In this document: positions 23,078-30,631 of the stretch, in pieces
Layout of the letters: each line of letters opens with the position of its first letter
Position numbering within the stretch: the stretch's first letter is position 1
Assembly: GCA_018652475.1 (NCBI GenBank)
Contig: JABICB010000004.1
Coordinates: 1-36,130, forward strand
DNA: 36,130 nucleotides
Direction: 5' to 3'
Source: an archaeon
Lineage (GTDB): Archaea > Nanobdellota > Nanobdellia > SCGC-AAA011-G17 > PNOQ01
Notes under the pieces: generated by a model
What the model saw: only the letters and a program-made list of their open reading frames with translations
What the model was told of the DNA's origin: nothing
Database searches by the model: none
Program-made: the position numbers and the translations under genes

Positions 23078-24418
23078 CTATTTTTTATTAATTATACTTT
23101 CAGCAGCTAATATTCCTGTTAGTCCTGCACCAACTATACCTCTAGATTTTCCAGCACCATCTCCTGTAACAAATATATTTTCTACATTAGTTTCTAAAGT
23201 ACTTCCAATCGTAGCATATTTTGTATCATAAAATTTTACTTCTGGAGCATAGAGTAATGTAGATGGATGAGCAGTTCCTGGAACAATATTATCTAATACT
23301 TCAATAAATTCCTTAATATTATCAACAAATCTGCCATAATATGCAAGATTCAAATCACCTGGAGTAATCTTGTCTAAACTCATAGTAGGAATAACTCTAT
23401 CAAATCCTCTATGTGGATCTAAGAATGTTTCAATCTTAGATCTAGAACCTCTTTTCAAATCTCCCCATCTCTGAACAAGAGGTTTCCATCCTCCAGCACG
23501 ATATGCCGAGACTACCATATTTCTTCCTAGCTCAGTAGTATCTGCATAAGGTTCAGTCATAGTAATAGTGGATAGGATAGCAAAATTAGTATTATCAGAC
23601 TTTTTTCTTTTGAATGAATGTCCATTCACTGGACGCAAACTTCTGTCCCTATATTCAATTGCATTTTGCTTAGGTTCTGCCGTAACAAATCCATGTGGAT
23701 TAACACAAAAAGTTCTAACTTTATCACCATGGCAGAGAGTATTATAATGAAACTTTGCATCATAACTAACATCAGTTATTGGGTCGAAAGTACTTGCGGC
23801 AAGTTCAACTCTGACTCCTACATCTATTGCTCCCCACTTATGTTTGATGTCTAATTTTTCTGCCTGATCTCTCATCCAATAAGCACCGCTCCTACCAGGG
23901 CCCATAATAAGATATTTACACTCAATAGTTTCAGCATCAGTTTTAACATAAATATTTCCATCTTTACTTATGCTATCTACTTTTGTTCCAAGTTTAAACT
24001 CAATACCTTTCGATTCTAAATCCTCCTTAAATTTTCTAATAATTTTTGGAGTATTATCTGTACCCATATGTCTTTGTTTTCCAACAATAAAGTCAACATT
24101 ATATTCACTAGATCTTTCAATTATTTTATCAAGCGATGCCTTATCTCCATTTCCTACAGAAGGATCCGCGCCATACTCTAAAAATTTATCATCAATATAA
24201 TCCATAAACATTCTAGCTCTTTTTTCAGAAATTTTCAATTCATCTAAGTCCATAGTTACCTTTGGATGATATACTAGTTTTCCATCAGTTAAAGTTCCAG
24301 AACCTCCTGCAGACCTTCTTTCGTCAATTACTAAGACATTATAATCTTCCTTGGCTAATCTATCTGCTGCAAATAACCCTGCAGGTCCAGACCCAACTAT
24401 AACAACATCATATTCCAT
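23078..24418 (-). CDS. FAD-dependent dehydrogenase (COG2509 type)
   Basis: The 446-residue product begins MEYDVVIVGSGPAGLFAA, the FAD-binding Rossmann motif GxGxxG, followed by DERRSAGGSGTLTDGKL. The C-terminal FAD contact is VTGDGAGKSRGIVGAG. This pairing and the SGTLTDGK segment are typical of the uncharacterised COG2509 FAD-dependent dehydrogenases. Substrate is unknown. The ATG at 24418 is chosen over an upstream start at 24439 because TTTATAAAT lies about 24 nt upstream of it and the family N-terminus begins there. Its stop lies 2 nt beyond the convergent basic-protein gene. Confidence 0.9.
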   Translation of the reverse strand: MEYDVVIVGSGPAGLFAADRLAKEDYNVLVIDERRSAGGSGTLTDGKLVYHPKVTMDLDELKISEKRARMFMDYIDDKFLEYGADPSVGNGDKASLDKIIERSSEYNVDFIVGKQRHMGTDNTPKIIRKFKEDLESKGIEFKLGTKVDSISKDGNIYVKTDAETIECKYLIMGPGRSGAYWMRDQAEKLDIKHKWGAIDVGVRVELAASTFDPITDVSYDAKFHYNTLCHGDKVRTFCVNPHGFVTAEPKQNAIEYRDRSLRPVNGHSFKRKKSDNTNFAILSTITMTEPYADTTELGRNMVVSAYRAGGWKPLVQRWGDLKRGSRSKIETFLDPHRGFDRVIPTMSLDKITPGDLNLAYYGRFVDNIKEFIEVLDNIVPGTAHPSTLLYAPEVKFYDTKYATIGSTLETNVENIFVTGDGAGKSRGIVGAGLTGILAAESIINKK

Positions 24419-24494
24419 AATTAAAAAACTATTAAACAATTTATAAATATATATGCGTTTTTTGATACAAGATTATATAAGTAAATTTTAAGAG

Positions 24495-25151
24495 TTAGAA
24501 TTCAGATAATTCTGATTGTTTTTTCTTTTTAACTTGGTTTTTATACGTTGCCCAACTTTTTCTAAAAATTTCTGGATGCTTTTCAAAGTTTTCTTCAACA
24601 AATTTTTTAGTCACAGGATTTGCAGGATATCCTGGTCCAACTTCACCATATTTAGCATTTATTTCAGCCATTTCTCTTTCCCTAATAACTTTAGCAAGTA
24701 TGGATGCCGCCCCACAAATAACATAATTATCATCTGCCTTATGTTCACAAATTATTTTTACATCTTTATTATCTAATAATTCTCTAACATATGTTTCATA
24801 TTTTGAAGGGATTGGGTGTGGACAATCTAAAATAACTACATCAGGTTTTAGTTCATTAATCATCTCTGCAGATTTTACTGCTTCTAACCAGTTTAGATTC
24901 ATTCCATTCTTGGATTCAACAGCCATATCAATTTCTTCAGGCATTACAACTTTAATATCAGTACTATTAGAAATTTTTATTATTTGATCAAACATAATTT
25001 CTCTTTTATTTTGAGGAATCTTTTTAGAATCTTTAACTCCAAGTTCAGTTAGTTTACTCTCAAAGTCAGATTTAACTAATGCTCCCCCAATAACCATGGG
25101 CCCAATAACGGGCCCCCTTCCAGCTTCATCAATCCCTAATATTAATGTCAT
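24495..25151 (-). CDS. rnhB: Ribonuclease HII
   Basis: RNase HII cuts the RNA strand of RNA/DNA hybrids and removes misincorporated ribonucleotides and primer remnants. The 218-residue product opens with GIDEAGRGPVIGPMVIG, containing catalytic D8 and E9, then ILDCPHP with D109 and HKADDNY with D140. The segment CGAASILAKVIRE is also characteristic. Length fits archaeal family members. The ATG at 25151 sits about 25 nt after a TATA-like TTTATCTTATAA on the minus strand, suggesting leaderless expression. Together with ligase it forms the replication-related content of the window. Confidence 0.97.
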   Translation of the reverse strand: MTLILGIDEAGRGPVIGPMVIGGALVKSDFESKLTELGVKDSKKIPQNKREIMFDQIIKISNSTDIKVVMPEEIDMAVESKNGMNLNWLEAVKSAEMINELKPDVVILDCPHPIPSKYETYVRELLDNKDVKIICEHKADDNYVICGAASILAKVIREREMAEINAKYGEVGPGYPANPVTKKFVEENFEKHPEIFRKSWATYKNQVKKKKQSELSEF

Positions 25152-25175
25152 GATTATAAGATAAAATCTATTCTT

Positions 25176-25514
25176 TTAAAACTTCTCATTTTTCAGATCG
25201 TATAAATCTATAATAAATTCAGCAACCTCTGGAGTTTTATTATATGTTTCAACTGCATCCACTTCAAAAAGATCTTCTTCATTAAATAAATGATCAGCAA
25301 ATCCACCTAATTCATTTTTAGCATGAATAAATTCATGAAGTAAAGTAATGTTATATTCCTTCATAGAAGGTATATTATCAACATATATATTAATTAATGA
25401 TTTATCAGGTTCAATATATCCCATTGCAATAGGATAAAATGAAGGAGGTTGATTAGTTAATGAGATCTCATATCCTTCTTCACAAATATCAATAACATCA
25501 TCTATAGTTAACAT
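25176..25514 (-). CDS. Small HExxH putative metallopeptidase-like protein
   Basis: The 112-residue product contains LLHEFIHAKNELGG, a zincin HExxH motif (H60, E61, H64), with a possible third ligand E84 or E88 in LFEVDAVET. The layout resembles small single-domain zincins such as IrrE/ImmA-like or SprT-like folds, but no specific family is recognised. It lacks a signal peptide. The frame is open upstream through the tRNA-Met gene, but the ATG at 25514 is the first sensible start, 46 nt from the tRNA. Substrate and activity are unknown; catalytic competence is inferred from the motif. Confidence 0.7.
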   Translation of the reverse strand: MLTIDDVIDICEEGYEISLTNQPPSFYPIAMGYIEPDKSLINIYVDNIPSMKEYNITLLHEFIHAKNELGGFADHLFNEEDLFEVDAVETYNKTPEVAEFIIDLYDLKNEKF

Positions 25515-25559
25515 AAAAAAATAAGTCAAGGGGAATTTAAAAGAATATGGATAATAAAA

Positions 25560-25634
25560 TAGCGAGAGAAGGATTTGAACCTCCGACCTTTGGGTTATGA
25601 GCCCAACGAACACTCCTAACTGTTCTACCTCGCT
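25560..25634 (-). tRNA. Initiator tRNA-Met (CAT)
   Basis: Acceptor stem AGCGAGG pairs with TCTCGCT, giving the A1:U72 pair that marks archaeal initiators. The anticodon stem-loop is TTGGG-CTCATAA-CCCAA with the three G:C pairs of initiators and anticodon CAT. The D stem GAAC/GTTC and T-loop TTCAAAT are intact. Discriminator is A and CCA is not encoded. Confidence 0.9.
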
Positions 25635-25686
25635 ATGCAAAACTAAAGATAGTTCGTTTTTAAATGTTATGTTTTAGAAAATTAAA

Positions 25687-25917
25687 TTATTTTCTAACTA
25701 GCCATTTACTTAATTTCTTAAAAGGTCCTTTTCGATCAACAATTAATTCGCCTAATGCTGCAAATGGAATTGTAACTCCTATAACTATCCAAATAACACT
25801 CCAAGTTATCGGTGCATCAGTAGATAAAACTATTGCTAACAAATCTTCAGCAACACCCATTATAACTCCAAAAATAAGGAATTCAAAAAATACTTCTAAT
25901 ATTTTGTGTTTTTTCAT
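25687..25917 (-). CDS. Small two-helix membrane protein
   Basis: The 76-residue product has a short basic N-terminus, two hydrophobic helices (about 8-30, FFEFLIFGVIMGVAEDLLAIV, and 38-58, WSVIWIVIGVTIPFAAL) and a basic C-terminal tail (RKGPFKKLSKWLVRK). This is a small double-spanning membrane protein with no recognised family. The positive-inside pattern puts both ends in the cytoplasm. It lies upstream of initiator tRNA-Met on the same strand. Confidence 0.65.
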   Translation of the reverse strand: MKKHKILEVFFEFLIFGVIMGVAEDLLAIVLSTDAPITWSVIWIVIGVTIPFAALGELIVDRKGPFKKLSKWLVRK

Positions 25918-26010
25918 ACATCCATATTCAAATTTGTTTTATTTAAACCTTACTAAGTAAAATATAGATATTAGAAATCTTTAAAAACAAAATTCATTCA
26001 CAGTTTGTAT

Positions 26011-26093
26011 GCCGCGATCGCATAACATGGTATTGCACCGGATTGCTAATCCGGGCCCTTCTGGGCGTCTGGGTTCAAATCCCAGTTGCGGCG
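26011..26093 (+). tRNA. tRNA-Ser (GCT)
   Basis: Acceptor stem GCCGCGA pairs with TTGCGGC (one G-T). Anticodon stem-loop CCGGA-TTGCTAA-TCCGG has anticodon GCT. A long variable arm with a GCCC/GGGC stem and T-loop TTCAAAT follow. Discriminator G is typical of serine tRNA. CCA is not encoded. Confidence 0.95.
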
Positions 26094-26107
26094 TTTTTAT
26101 TCAATAA

Positions 26108-26356
26108 AATGGCAACAGATATAATAGACTTTATTTTAAACACCCTCATAGCATACCTTATGAAATTTCACCACTACATACGCATACATTAGAAGAGTAT
26201 TGTGTTGTAAAAAGGAATATGTTGATTAGTTTAGGTGGTTTACCTGATAAGTTAGAATCAATTGCTTCAGAAGTAGAATCTTACAAAGGAAATGAAGATA
26301 AACTAAAAGAAGAAGTATCAAGACTAACTACAAAATATCTAAGTAAGTTATATTGA
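26108..26356 (+). pseudogene. Possible broken or frameshifted small gene
   Basis: The 302-nt gap between tRNA-Ser and the next gene holds protein-like sequence without a clean gene. An ATG at 26109 opens a 27-codon frame that stops at TAG. A second frame, open from 26108 to TGA at 26354, encodes about 82 residues including HSIPYEISPLHTHTLEEY and a charged helical C-terminus (ASEVESYKGNEDKLKEEVSR) but has no start before ATG 26219. From that ATG a 45-residue product is possible. This could be a short real gene (26219-26356) or a decayed longer one. Coding status is uncertain. Confidence 0.35.
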
Positions 26357-26395
26357 TCCCAAAAGATTTTTATATTAACAAAATAATTTTTCTTT

Positions 26396-26908
26396 ATGAT
26401 ATTATTAATCTTATTAGCTTTTTTAGGTTTGATAGCAGGAGTAATCTTAGCAAAGTATACCAAAGAAGAGTTAGATGAAGGAAAAAAGTATTTCATACTC
26501 CTAGAAAAATTAGTGTTATTGTTATTAATAGTTTTATTATTGTTTAAAACAGGAAGTAATTTTTTTGTAACCAGTATTTTTTTCATATTAGGGGCAATAT
26601 CATTTCCACTAGTTGGAAGAACATATCCAATTTTAGCTTTGGCAGTTTTGATGGCATCTTTTTTTTCAAATAATTATTTCGGAATAATCATTGCTTTGGT
26701 ATTTTTATATGGACTGCCAATAGGAACACTATTATTTAAGAAATTCATGAAAAATAAAAAAAGGTTATTTAGGGAATTATTAACTGATGCAATTTTATTT
26801 ATCTTACCTTTCAGTTTAGTTTTAATTTCAAGCACACTAATTTTTTACAATAGCGTAATATTATCTTTCATTTCTGGAGCTTTATTCACTAAATTCATCA
26901 AGAAATAG
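26396..26908 (+). CDS. Multi-pass membrane protein, unknown function
   Basis: The 170-residue product is nearly all hydrophobic, with about five or six transmembrane helices broken by short basic loops (AKYTKEELDEGKKY, FKKFMKNKKRLFRE). I do not recognise the family. A TATA box TTTTTATATTA lies about 25 nt before the ATG with no Shine-Dalgarno sequence. It is followed by dphB on the same strand, which has its own TATA box, so co-transcription is possible but not required. Confidence 0.75.
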   Translation: MILLILLAFLGLIAGVILAKYTKEELDEGKKYFILLEKLVLLLLIVLLLFKTGSNFFVTSIFFILGAISFPLVGRTYPILALAVLMASFFSNNYFGIIIALVFLYGLPIGTLLFKKFMKNKKRLFRELLTDAILFILPFSLVLISSTLIFYNSVILSFISGALFTKFIKK

Positions 26909-26938
26909 ATTTATAAATCAATATTTTACTTCATAATT

Positions 26939-27667
26939 ATGTTATATTTCATAGGATTAGGATTAAATGATGCAAGGGACATTACAGTAAAAGGTTTAGA
27001 AGCTGTAAAGTCATGTAAATACATCTACTTAGAAAATTATACTTCAATACTAGAAAGTTCTAAAGAGGAATTAGAAGAATTTTATCAAAAAGAAGTAATA
27101 TTAGCAGATAGAGATTTAGTAGAAAAACAAGCAGATGAAATATTGATAAGATCAGAGGAAGAAGATGTAGCATTTTTAGTAGTTGGAGATATTTTCGGGG
27201 CAACAACACACACAGATTTGATGATGAGGGCTAAAGAAAAAAACATCAAAACTAAATTTATACACAATGCTTCAATATTAACTGCAGTAGGAATAGTAGG
27301 GTTAGAACTATACAAGTATGGTAAAACAACTTCAATACCTTTCAATAATGAAAATGTTGATACTCCTATAAAAGTATTTAACAAAAATAAAGAACATAAT
27401 TTACACACATTATTTCTATTGGATTTAGATCCAAAAAATAATAATTTCTTAACAATAAATGATGCTGCAGATTATTTAATCAAAAAAGGAGTAAATAAAG
27501 AATTAATTGCAATAGGTTGTGCAAAGATTGGAAATGAACATCAAGAGATAAAAGTAACAACTTTGGAAAATTTAACAAAAGAAAATTTTACCAAGTATCC
27601 GCAGTGTTTAATCATACCTGGAGATTTACACTTTATGGAAGAAGATGCATTAGAGTTATGGAAATAA
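26939..27667 (+). CDS. dphB: Diphthine synthase
   Basis: DphB (Dph5) methylates the modified histidine of elongation factor 2 during diphthamide synthesis, using S-adenosylmethionine. The 242-residue product begins MLYFIGLGLNDARDITVKGL, then KYIYLENYTSIL, and contains FLVVGDIFGATTHTDL; these are hallmark segments of the tetrapyrrole-methylase-like fold of this family. Length is normal. A TATA box ATTTATAAAT lies about 25 nt upstream, so the message is probably leaderless. The DUF167 gene starts inside its last codons. Confidence 0.95.
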   Translation: MLYFIGLGLNDARDITVKGLEAVKSCKYIYLENYTSILESSKEELEEFYQKEVILADRDLVEKQADEILIRSEEEDVAFLVVGDIFGATTHTDLMMRAKEKNIKTKFIHNASILTAVGIVGLELYKYGKTTSIPFNNENVDTPIKVFNKNKEHNLHTLFLLDLDPKNNNFLTINDAADYLIKKGVNKELIAIGCAKIGNEHQEIKVTTLENLTKENFTKYPQCLIIPGDLHFMEEDALELWK

Positions 27668-27888
27668 AAAATAAATTCTATATTATTGTAAAAACAAATA
27701 CACCAAAAAATGAAATTCTAAGTTTTGATGAAGTTAGGCAAGCTTACAAAGTAAATATAAAAGCAAGCCCAGAAAAAGGTAAGGCAAATTTAGAAATTGA
27801 AAAATTTTTAACAAAACATTTCAAAAAGAAAATAAAGATTATTTCTGGTTTTAAATCAAAGAAAAAATTAATAGAGTTATCCCCTTAA
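27658..27888 (+). CDS. DUF167/YggU-family protein
   Basis: The 76-residue product contains VKTNTPKNEIL, then YKVNIKASPEKGKANLEIEKFL and a C-terminal IISGFKSKKKLIEL. The motif A-x-P-x-x-G-K-A-N is diagnostic of the YggU/DUF167 family, small proteins of unknown function with an alpha/beta fold. The ATG at 27658 overlaps the last ten bases of dphB in another frame, indicating translational coupling; the longer frame beginning at 27604 lies wholly inside dphB and is rejected. Its 3' end overlaps the convergent gene by 12 nt. Confidence 0.9.
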   Translation: MEIKNKFYIIVKTNTPKNEILSFDEVRQAYKVNIKASPEKGKANLEIEKFLTKHFKKKIKIISGFKSKKKLIELSP

Positions 27889-28359
27889 GTTCATTATATT
27901 TTCAAACTTTTCTTCAACAATTTCACCACTAATAGCATTTATTTTCACATTAAGAACATTCATTGCAGAAGTAACATAAGTAATATTCCAAGTTGGAACA
28001 TCAAATTGTTGTAAAATAATTATTTTTTTAGTACTCTCTTCACCATTATATTTTTCATCTATAAGATTAGAAATAGTTTTTTCAACATTAGTGTACTCTA
28101 TCTTTATATCTTCAATTTTTAATTCAGTTAACTTTCTTTTTTCCTTTCTAAATATTTTTTCATTTTCTTTAGTTACAACATCATTCTCAATTCGAAAAGT
28201 AGTCATATCATCAGATTCAGAATTATAATAATGAATACTCCAAACTTCTTTGTCTAGGAATGCACTAGTAATGTAAGAAGAATTATGATCTTTTTTCCAA
28301 TCTATGAATTCATTACTCTCTTTTATCTTCTCAATAGAATCTCTTAATTTATTTAACAT
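27877..28359 (-). CDS. Unrecognised 160-aa protein downstream of thrS
   Basis: The 160-residue product is soluble and charged: an N-terminal helix (LRDSIEKIKESNEFIDWKK), two copies of a beta-hairpin-like pattern (DKEVWSIHYYNSESDD and VPTWNITYVTSAMN), and the segment VKINAISGEIVEE. The W-x-I-x-Y and I-x-x-x-S/T-G-E-I-V patterns recall PepSY-like repeats, but the match is weak. Its ATG overlaps the thrS stop region (AAATGTTAA), so it is translated from the same transcript as thrS. Function is unknown. Confidence 0.65.
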   Translation of the reverse strand: MLNKLRDSIEKIKESNEFIDWKKDHNSSYITSAFLDKEVWSIHYYNSESDDMTTFRIENDVVTKENEKIFRKEKRKLTELKIEDIKIEYTNVEKTISNLIDEKYNGEESTKKIIILQQFDVPTWNITYVTSAMNVLNVKINAISGEIVEEKFENIMNLRG

Positions 28360-30056
28360 TTTTCTTCAATTTCTTTTTTTAAATCTTTAACAAACTTATC
28401 AAGAGAAACTCCAAAATTAATCTTTCCATCTCTAGTTCTTATTGCTAATTTTTTAGATTCAACTTCTTTTTCACCAATTGTAATCATATAATTTATCTTT
28501 TGATTTTGTGCATCTCTAACTTTCTTTGAAACAGATTCATTTCTATCATCAATTTCAACCCTAATATCATTTTTCTCCAATTCTTCTTTTATTTTATTAG
28601 AGTATTCTAGCACATCATCATTAACATTCATTATTTTCACTTGTACCGGAGATAACCATGCTGGGAATTTTCCCGCATAATGTTCAATCAGTATTCCAAA
28701 GAATCTTTCTAAACTACCTAACAAAGCACGGTGAACCATAACGGGTCTATGTTTTTTATTATCTTCTCCAGTATATTCTAAATCAAATTTCTCAGGCATA
28801 GAAAAATCTACTTGAATAGTTCCACATTGCCAAGATCTTCCAATAGAATCTTTTATATGGAAATCAATCTTTGGACCATAGAATGCACCATCTCCTTCAT
28901 TCAATTGATATTCTAATTTTAATGTATCTAGGGCATTCTTTAATGAATCTTCTGCACTGTCCCACATTTTCTGATTACCAATTGATTTTTCTGGTTTAGT
29001 AGAAAGTTCTAATTCGTAAGTCAATCCAAATGTTTTGTAAATCTCATCTGCCAAATTAATTATCTTAATTATTTCTTCTTCTAACTGTTTTTCAGTACAA
29101 TAAACATGGGCATCATCTTGTGTAAAGTTTCTCACCCTAAATAATCCATTAAGTACTCCAGATAATTCGTGCCTATGGACTAATCCTAATTCAGCAAGTT
29201 TTAATGGTAAATCCCTATAACTATGTAATTTATCTTTGTAAACTAAAATTCCTCCGGGACAATTCATTGGTTTTACTGCATAATCTTTTTTATCAATTTT
29301 AGTAAAGTACATATTTTCTTTATAATTATCCCAATGTCCAGATTTTAACCATAACTCTTTATTCAAAATAATGGGAGTTTTAATTTCCTTATAATTATGT
29401 TTTTTATGAACTTCTTTCCAATAATCTGTAAGTGCATTATAAACAATCATCCCATTTGGATGAAAGAATGGAAATCCTGGGCCTTCTTCCTGAAAGGAAA
29501 ACAAATCTAATTTTTCTCCCAATTTCTTATGATCTCTTTTTTTAGCTTCTTCTAACATAAACAAATATTTTCTTAGTTCTTTTTTATCATAAAAGGCAGT
29601 ACCATAAATTCTTTGAAGCATCTTATTATTAGAATCTCCTTTCCAATATGCTCCAGCAGTACTTAAAATTTTGAAAGCTTTAATTTCTTTAGTTGATTCA
29701 ACATGTGGACCTGCACACATATCAATAAAATTACCTTGCTTGTAAAAAGTAATTTTTTTATCGAGTTCTTTTAGTAATTCTAATTTGTAAGGTTCATCTT
29801 TCAAAAATTTTTTAGCTTCAGATTGAGATTTTTCTTCTTTGACTATTTTCAAATCAGATTTGATTATTTCTTTACATTTAGCTTCTATGCTCTTCAAATC
29901 TTCAGGAGTAAAACCTTCTTTTTTATCAAAATCGTAGTAAAAACCAGTTTCAATAGCAGGACCTATTCCTAACTTAACTTTCGGAAATAACTCTTTAACT
30001 GCCTGGGCCAATACATGGCTTGCACTGTGTCTTAATTTACCTAGATCTTGTTTCAT
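28353..30056 (-). CDS. thrS: Threonyl-tRNA synthetase, bacterial type without TGS domain
   Basis: ThrRS charges tRNA-Thr. The 567-residue product starts directly in the bacterial/eukaryal N2 editing domain, with its zinc-type motifs H10-S-A-S-H14 and C114-A-G-P-H118. It then has the class II core: motif 2 around RVRNFTQDDAH, the substrate pocket KPMNCPGG, motif 3 VHRALLGSLERFF, and an anticodon-binding domain. Bacterial enzymes carry a TGS domain of about 60 residues before the editing domain; it is absent here. Most archaea use a different editing domain, so a bacterial origin by transfer is likely. Start ATG 30056 has a TATA-like TTAAATATAAAC upstream. It is co-transcribed with the following small gene. 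Confidence 0.95.
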   Translation of the reverse strand: MKQDLGKLRHSASHVLAQAVKELFPKVKLGIGPAIETGFYYDFDKKEGFTPEDLKSIEAKCKEIIKSDLKIVKEEKSQSEAKKFLKDEPYKLELLKELDKKITFYKQGNFIDMCAGPHVESTKEIKAFKILSTAGAYWKGDSNNKMLQRIYGTAFYDKKELRKYLFMLEEAKKRDHKKLGEKLDLFSFQEEGPGFPFFHPNGMIVYNALTDYWKEVHKKHNYKEIKTPIILNKELWLKSGHWDNYKENMYFTKIDKKDYAVKPMNCPGGILVYKDKLHSYRDLPLKLAELGLVHRHELSGVLNGLFRVRNFTQDDAHVYCTEKQLEEEIIKIINLADEIYKTFGLTYELELSTKPEKSIGNQKMWDSAEDSLKNALDTLKLEYQLNEGDGAFYGPKIDFHIKDSIGRSWQCGTIQVDFSMPEKFDLEYTGEDNKKHRPVMVHRALLGSLERFFGILIEHYAGKFPAWLSPVQVKIMNVNDDVLEYSNKIKEELEKNDIRVEIDDRNESVSKKVRDAQNQKINYMITIGEKEVESKKLAIRTRDGKINFGVSLDKFVKDLKKEIEEKC

Positions 30057-30273
30057 AGTTAGTTAGATTTTAGTTTATATTTAAAATTAACTAATGAGCT
30101 CATAGTTCAGCTAAATTTTTACTTCGCAAAAATTTCTCATAATCTTCAATTTATTCAAAATATTTAAAAGTAAATACTGTAAACTTGTTTTCACTTTAGC
30201 ATTAATACTAGCTTACTTCTTAATTCCAAAAACTGTTTTTCATGGAATTCATAATATTGCCGCAATATTATTC

Positions 30274-30588
30274 ATGATTGTATTCGCCCTGACAATGACT
30301 TGTATTGTAAATAATATAAAAGAAAGAATAATCTTAGCAAAAACTTACAAAACTTCAATGGTAAGCATTATAGCAACTGCGATAGGAATCTCTGCATTAC
30401 AAGTTTGTGGAGTTGGTGCACCAATTTGTACTGCAACAATCGGTGCAGGGGTGCTGGCATTAATATTTCCAATAACTCTCATAGAGGTTTTATCAAGATA
30501 TAGTATTCTAATAATTAGTTTTTCAATTCTATTACAATTAACTGCATTATACTTCCTAGGTTGTTTTAAAAGAGTCACTGACGATTAA
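30274..30588 (+). CDS. Membrane protein with uncertain 5' end
   Basis: From ATG 30274 the product is 104 residues with about three transmembrane helices and a Cys-containing Gly-rich loop (QVCGVGAPICTATIGAG). The family is not recognised. In the same frame, membrane-like coding sequence continues upstream to about 30180 (LVFTLALILAYFLIP), but there is no ATG, GTG or TTG; the frame is open back to a TAA at 30112. A TATA-like ATATTTAAAAG at 30160-30170 would start a transcript near 30187. So the true gene may be longer with an unusual start, or be a damaged copy. Confidence 0.5.
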   Translation: MIVFALTMTCIVNNIKERIILAKTYKTSMVSIIATAIGISALQVCGVGAPICTATIGAGVLALIFPITLIEVLSRYSILIISFSILLQLTALYFLGCFKRVTDD

Positions 30589-30601
30589 ATTTACAAAAAC
30601 A

Positions 30602-30614
30602 TTTATATATGTGT
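30602..30614 (+). promoter_or_regulatory. TATA box of surface protein 3
   Basis: TTTATATATGTGT about 20-25 nt upstream of the ATG at 30632 and no Shine-Dalgarno sequence, so probably leaderless, unlike surface proteins 1 and 2. Confidence 0.5.
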
Positions 30615-30631
30615 AATTCAAACATTTTAAT

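Noticed and set aside
25176-25640. Longer version of the HExxH protein starting at 25640
   Set aside because: The extension is only translation through the initiator tRNA-Met gene (25560-25634); ATG 25514 is the sensible start.
25664-25960. 98-aa plus-strand frame opposite the two-helix membrane protein
   Set aside because: The minus-strand product has proper membrane helices and flanking basic residues; the plus-strand product has no coherent features.
27604-27888. Longer DUF167 protein starting at 27604
   Set aside because: The extra N-terminus lies within dphB in another frame; the family begins at ATG 27658.
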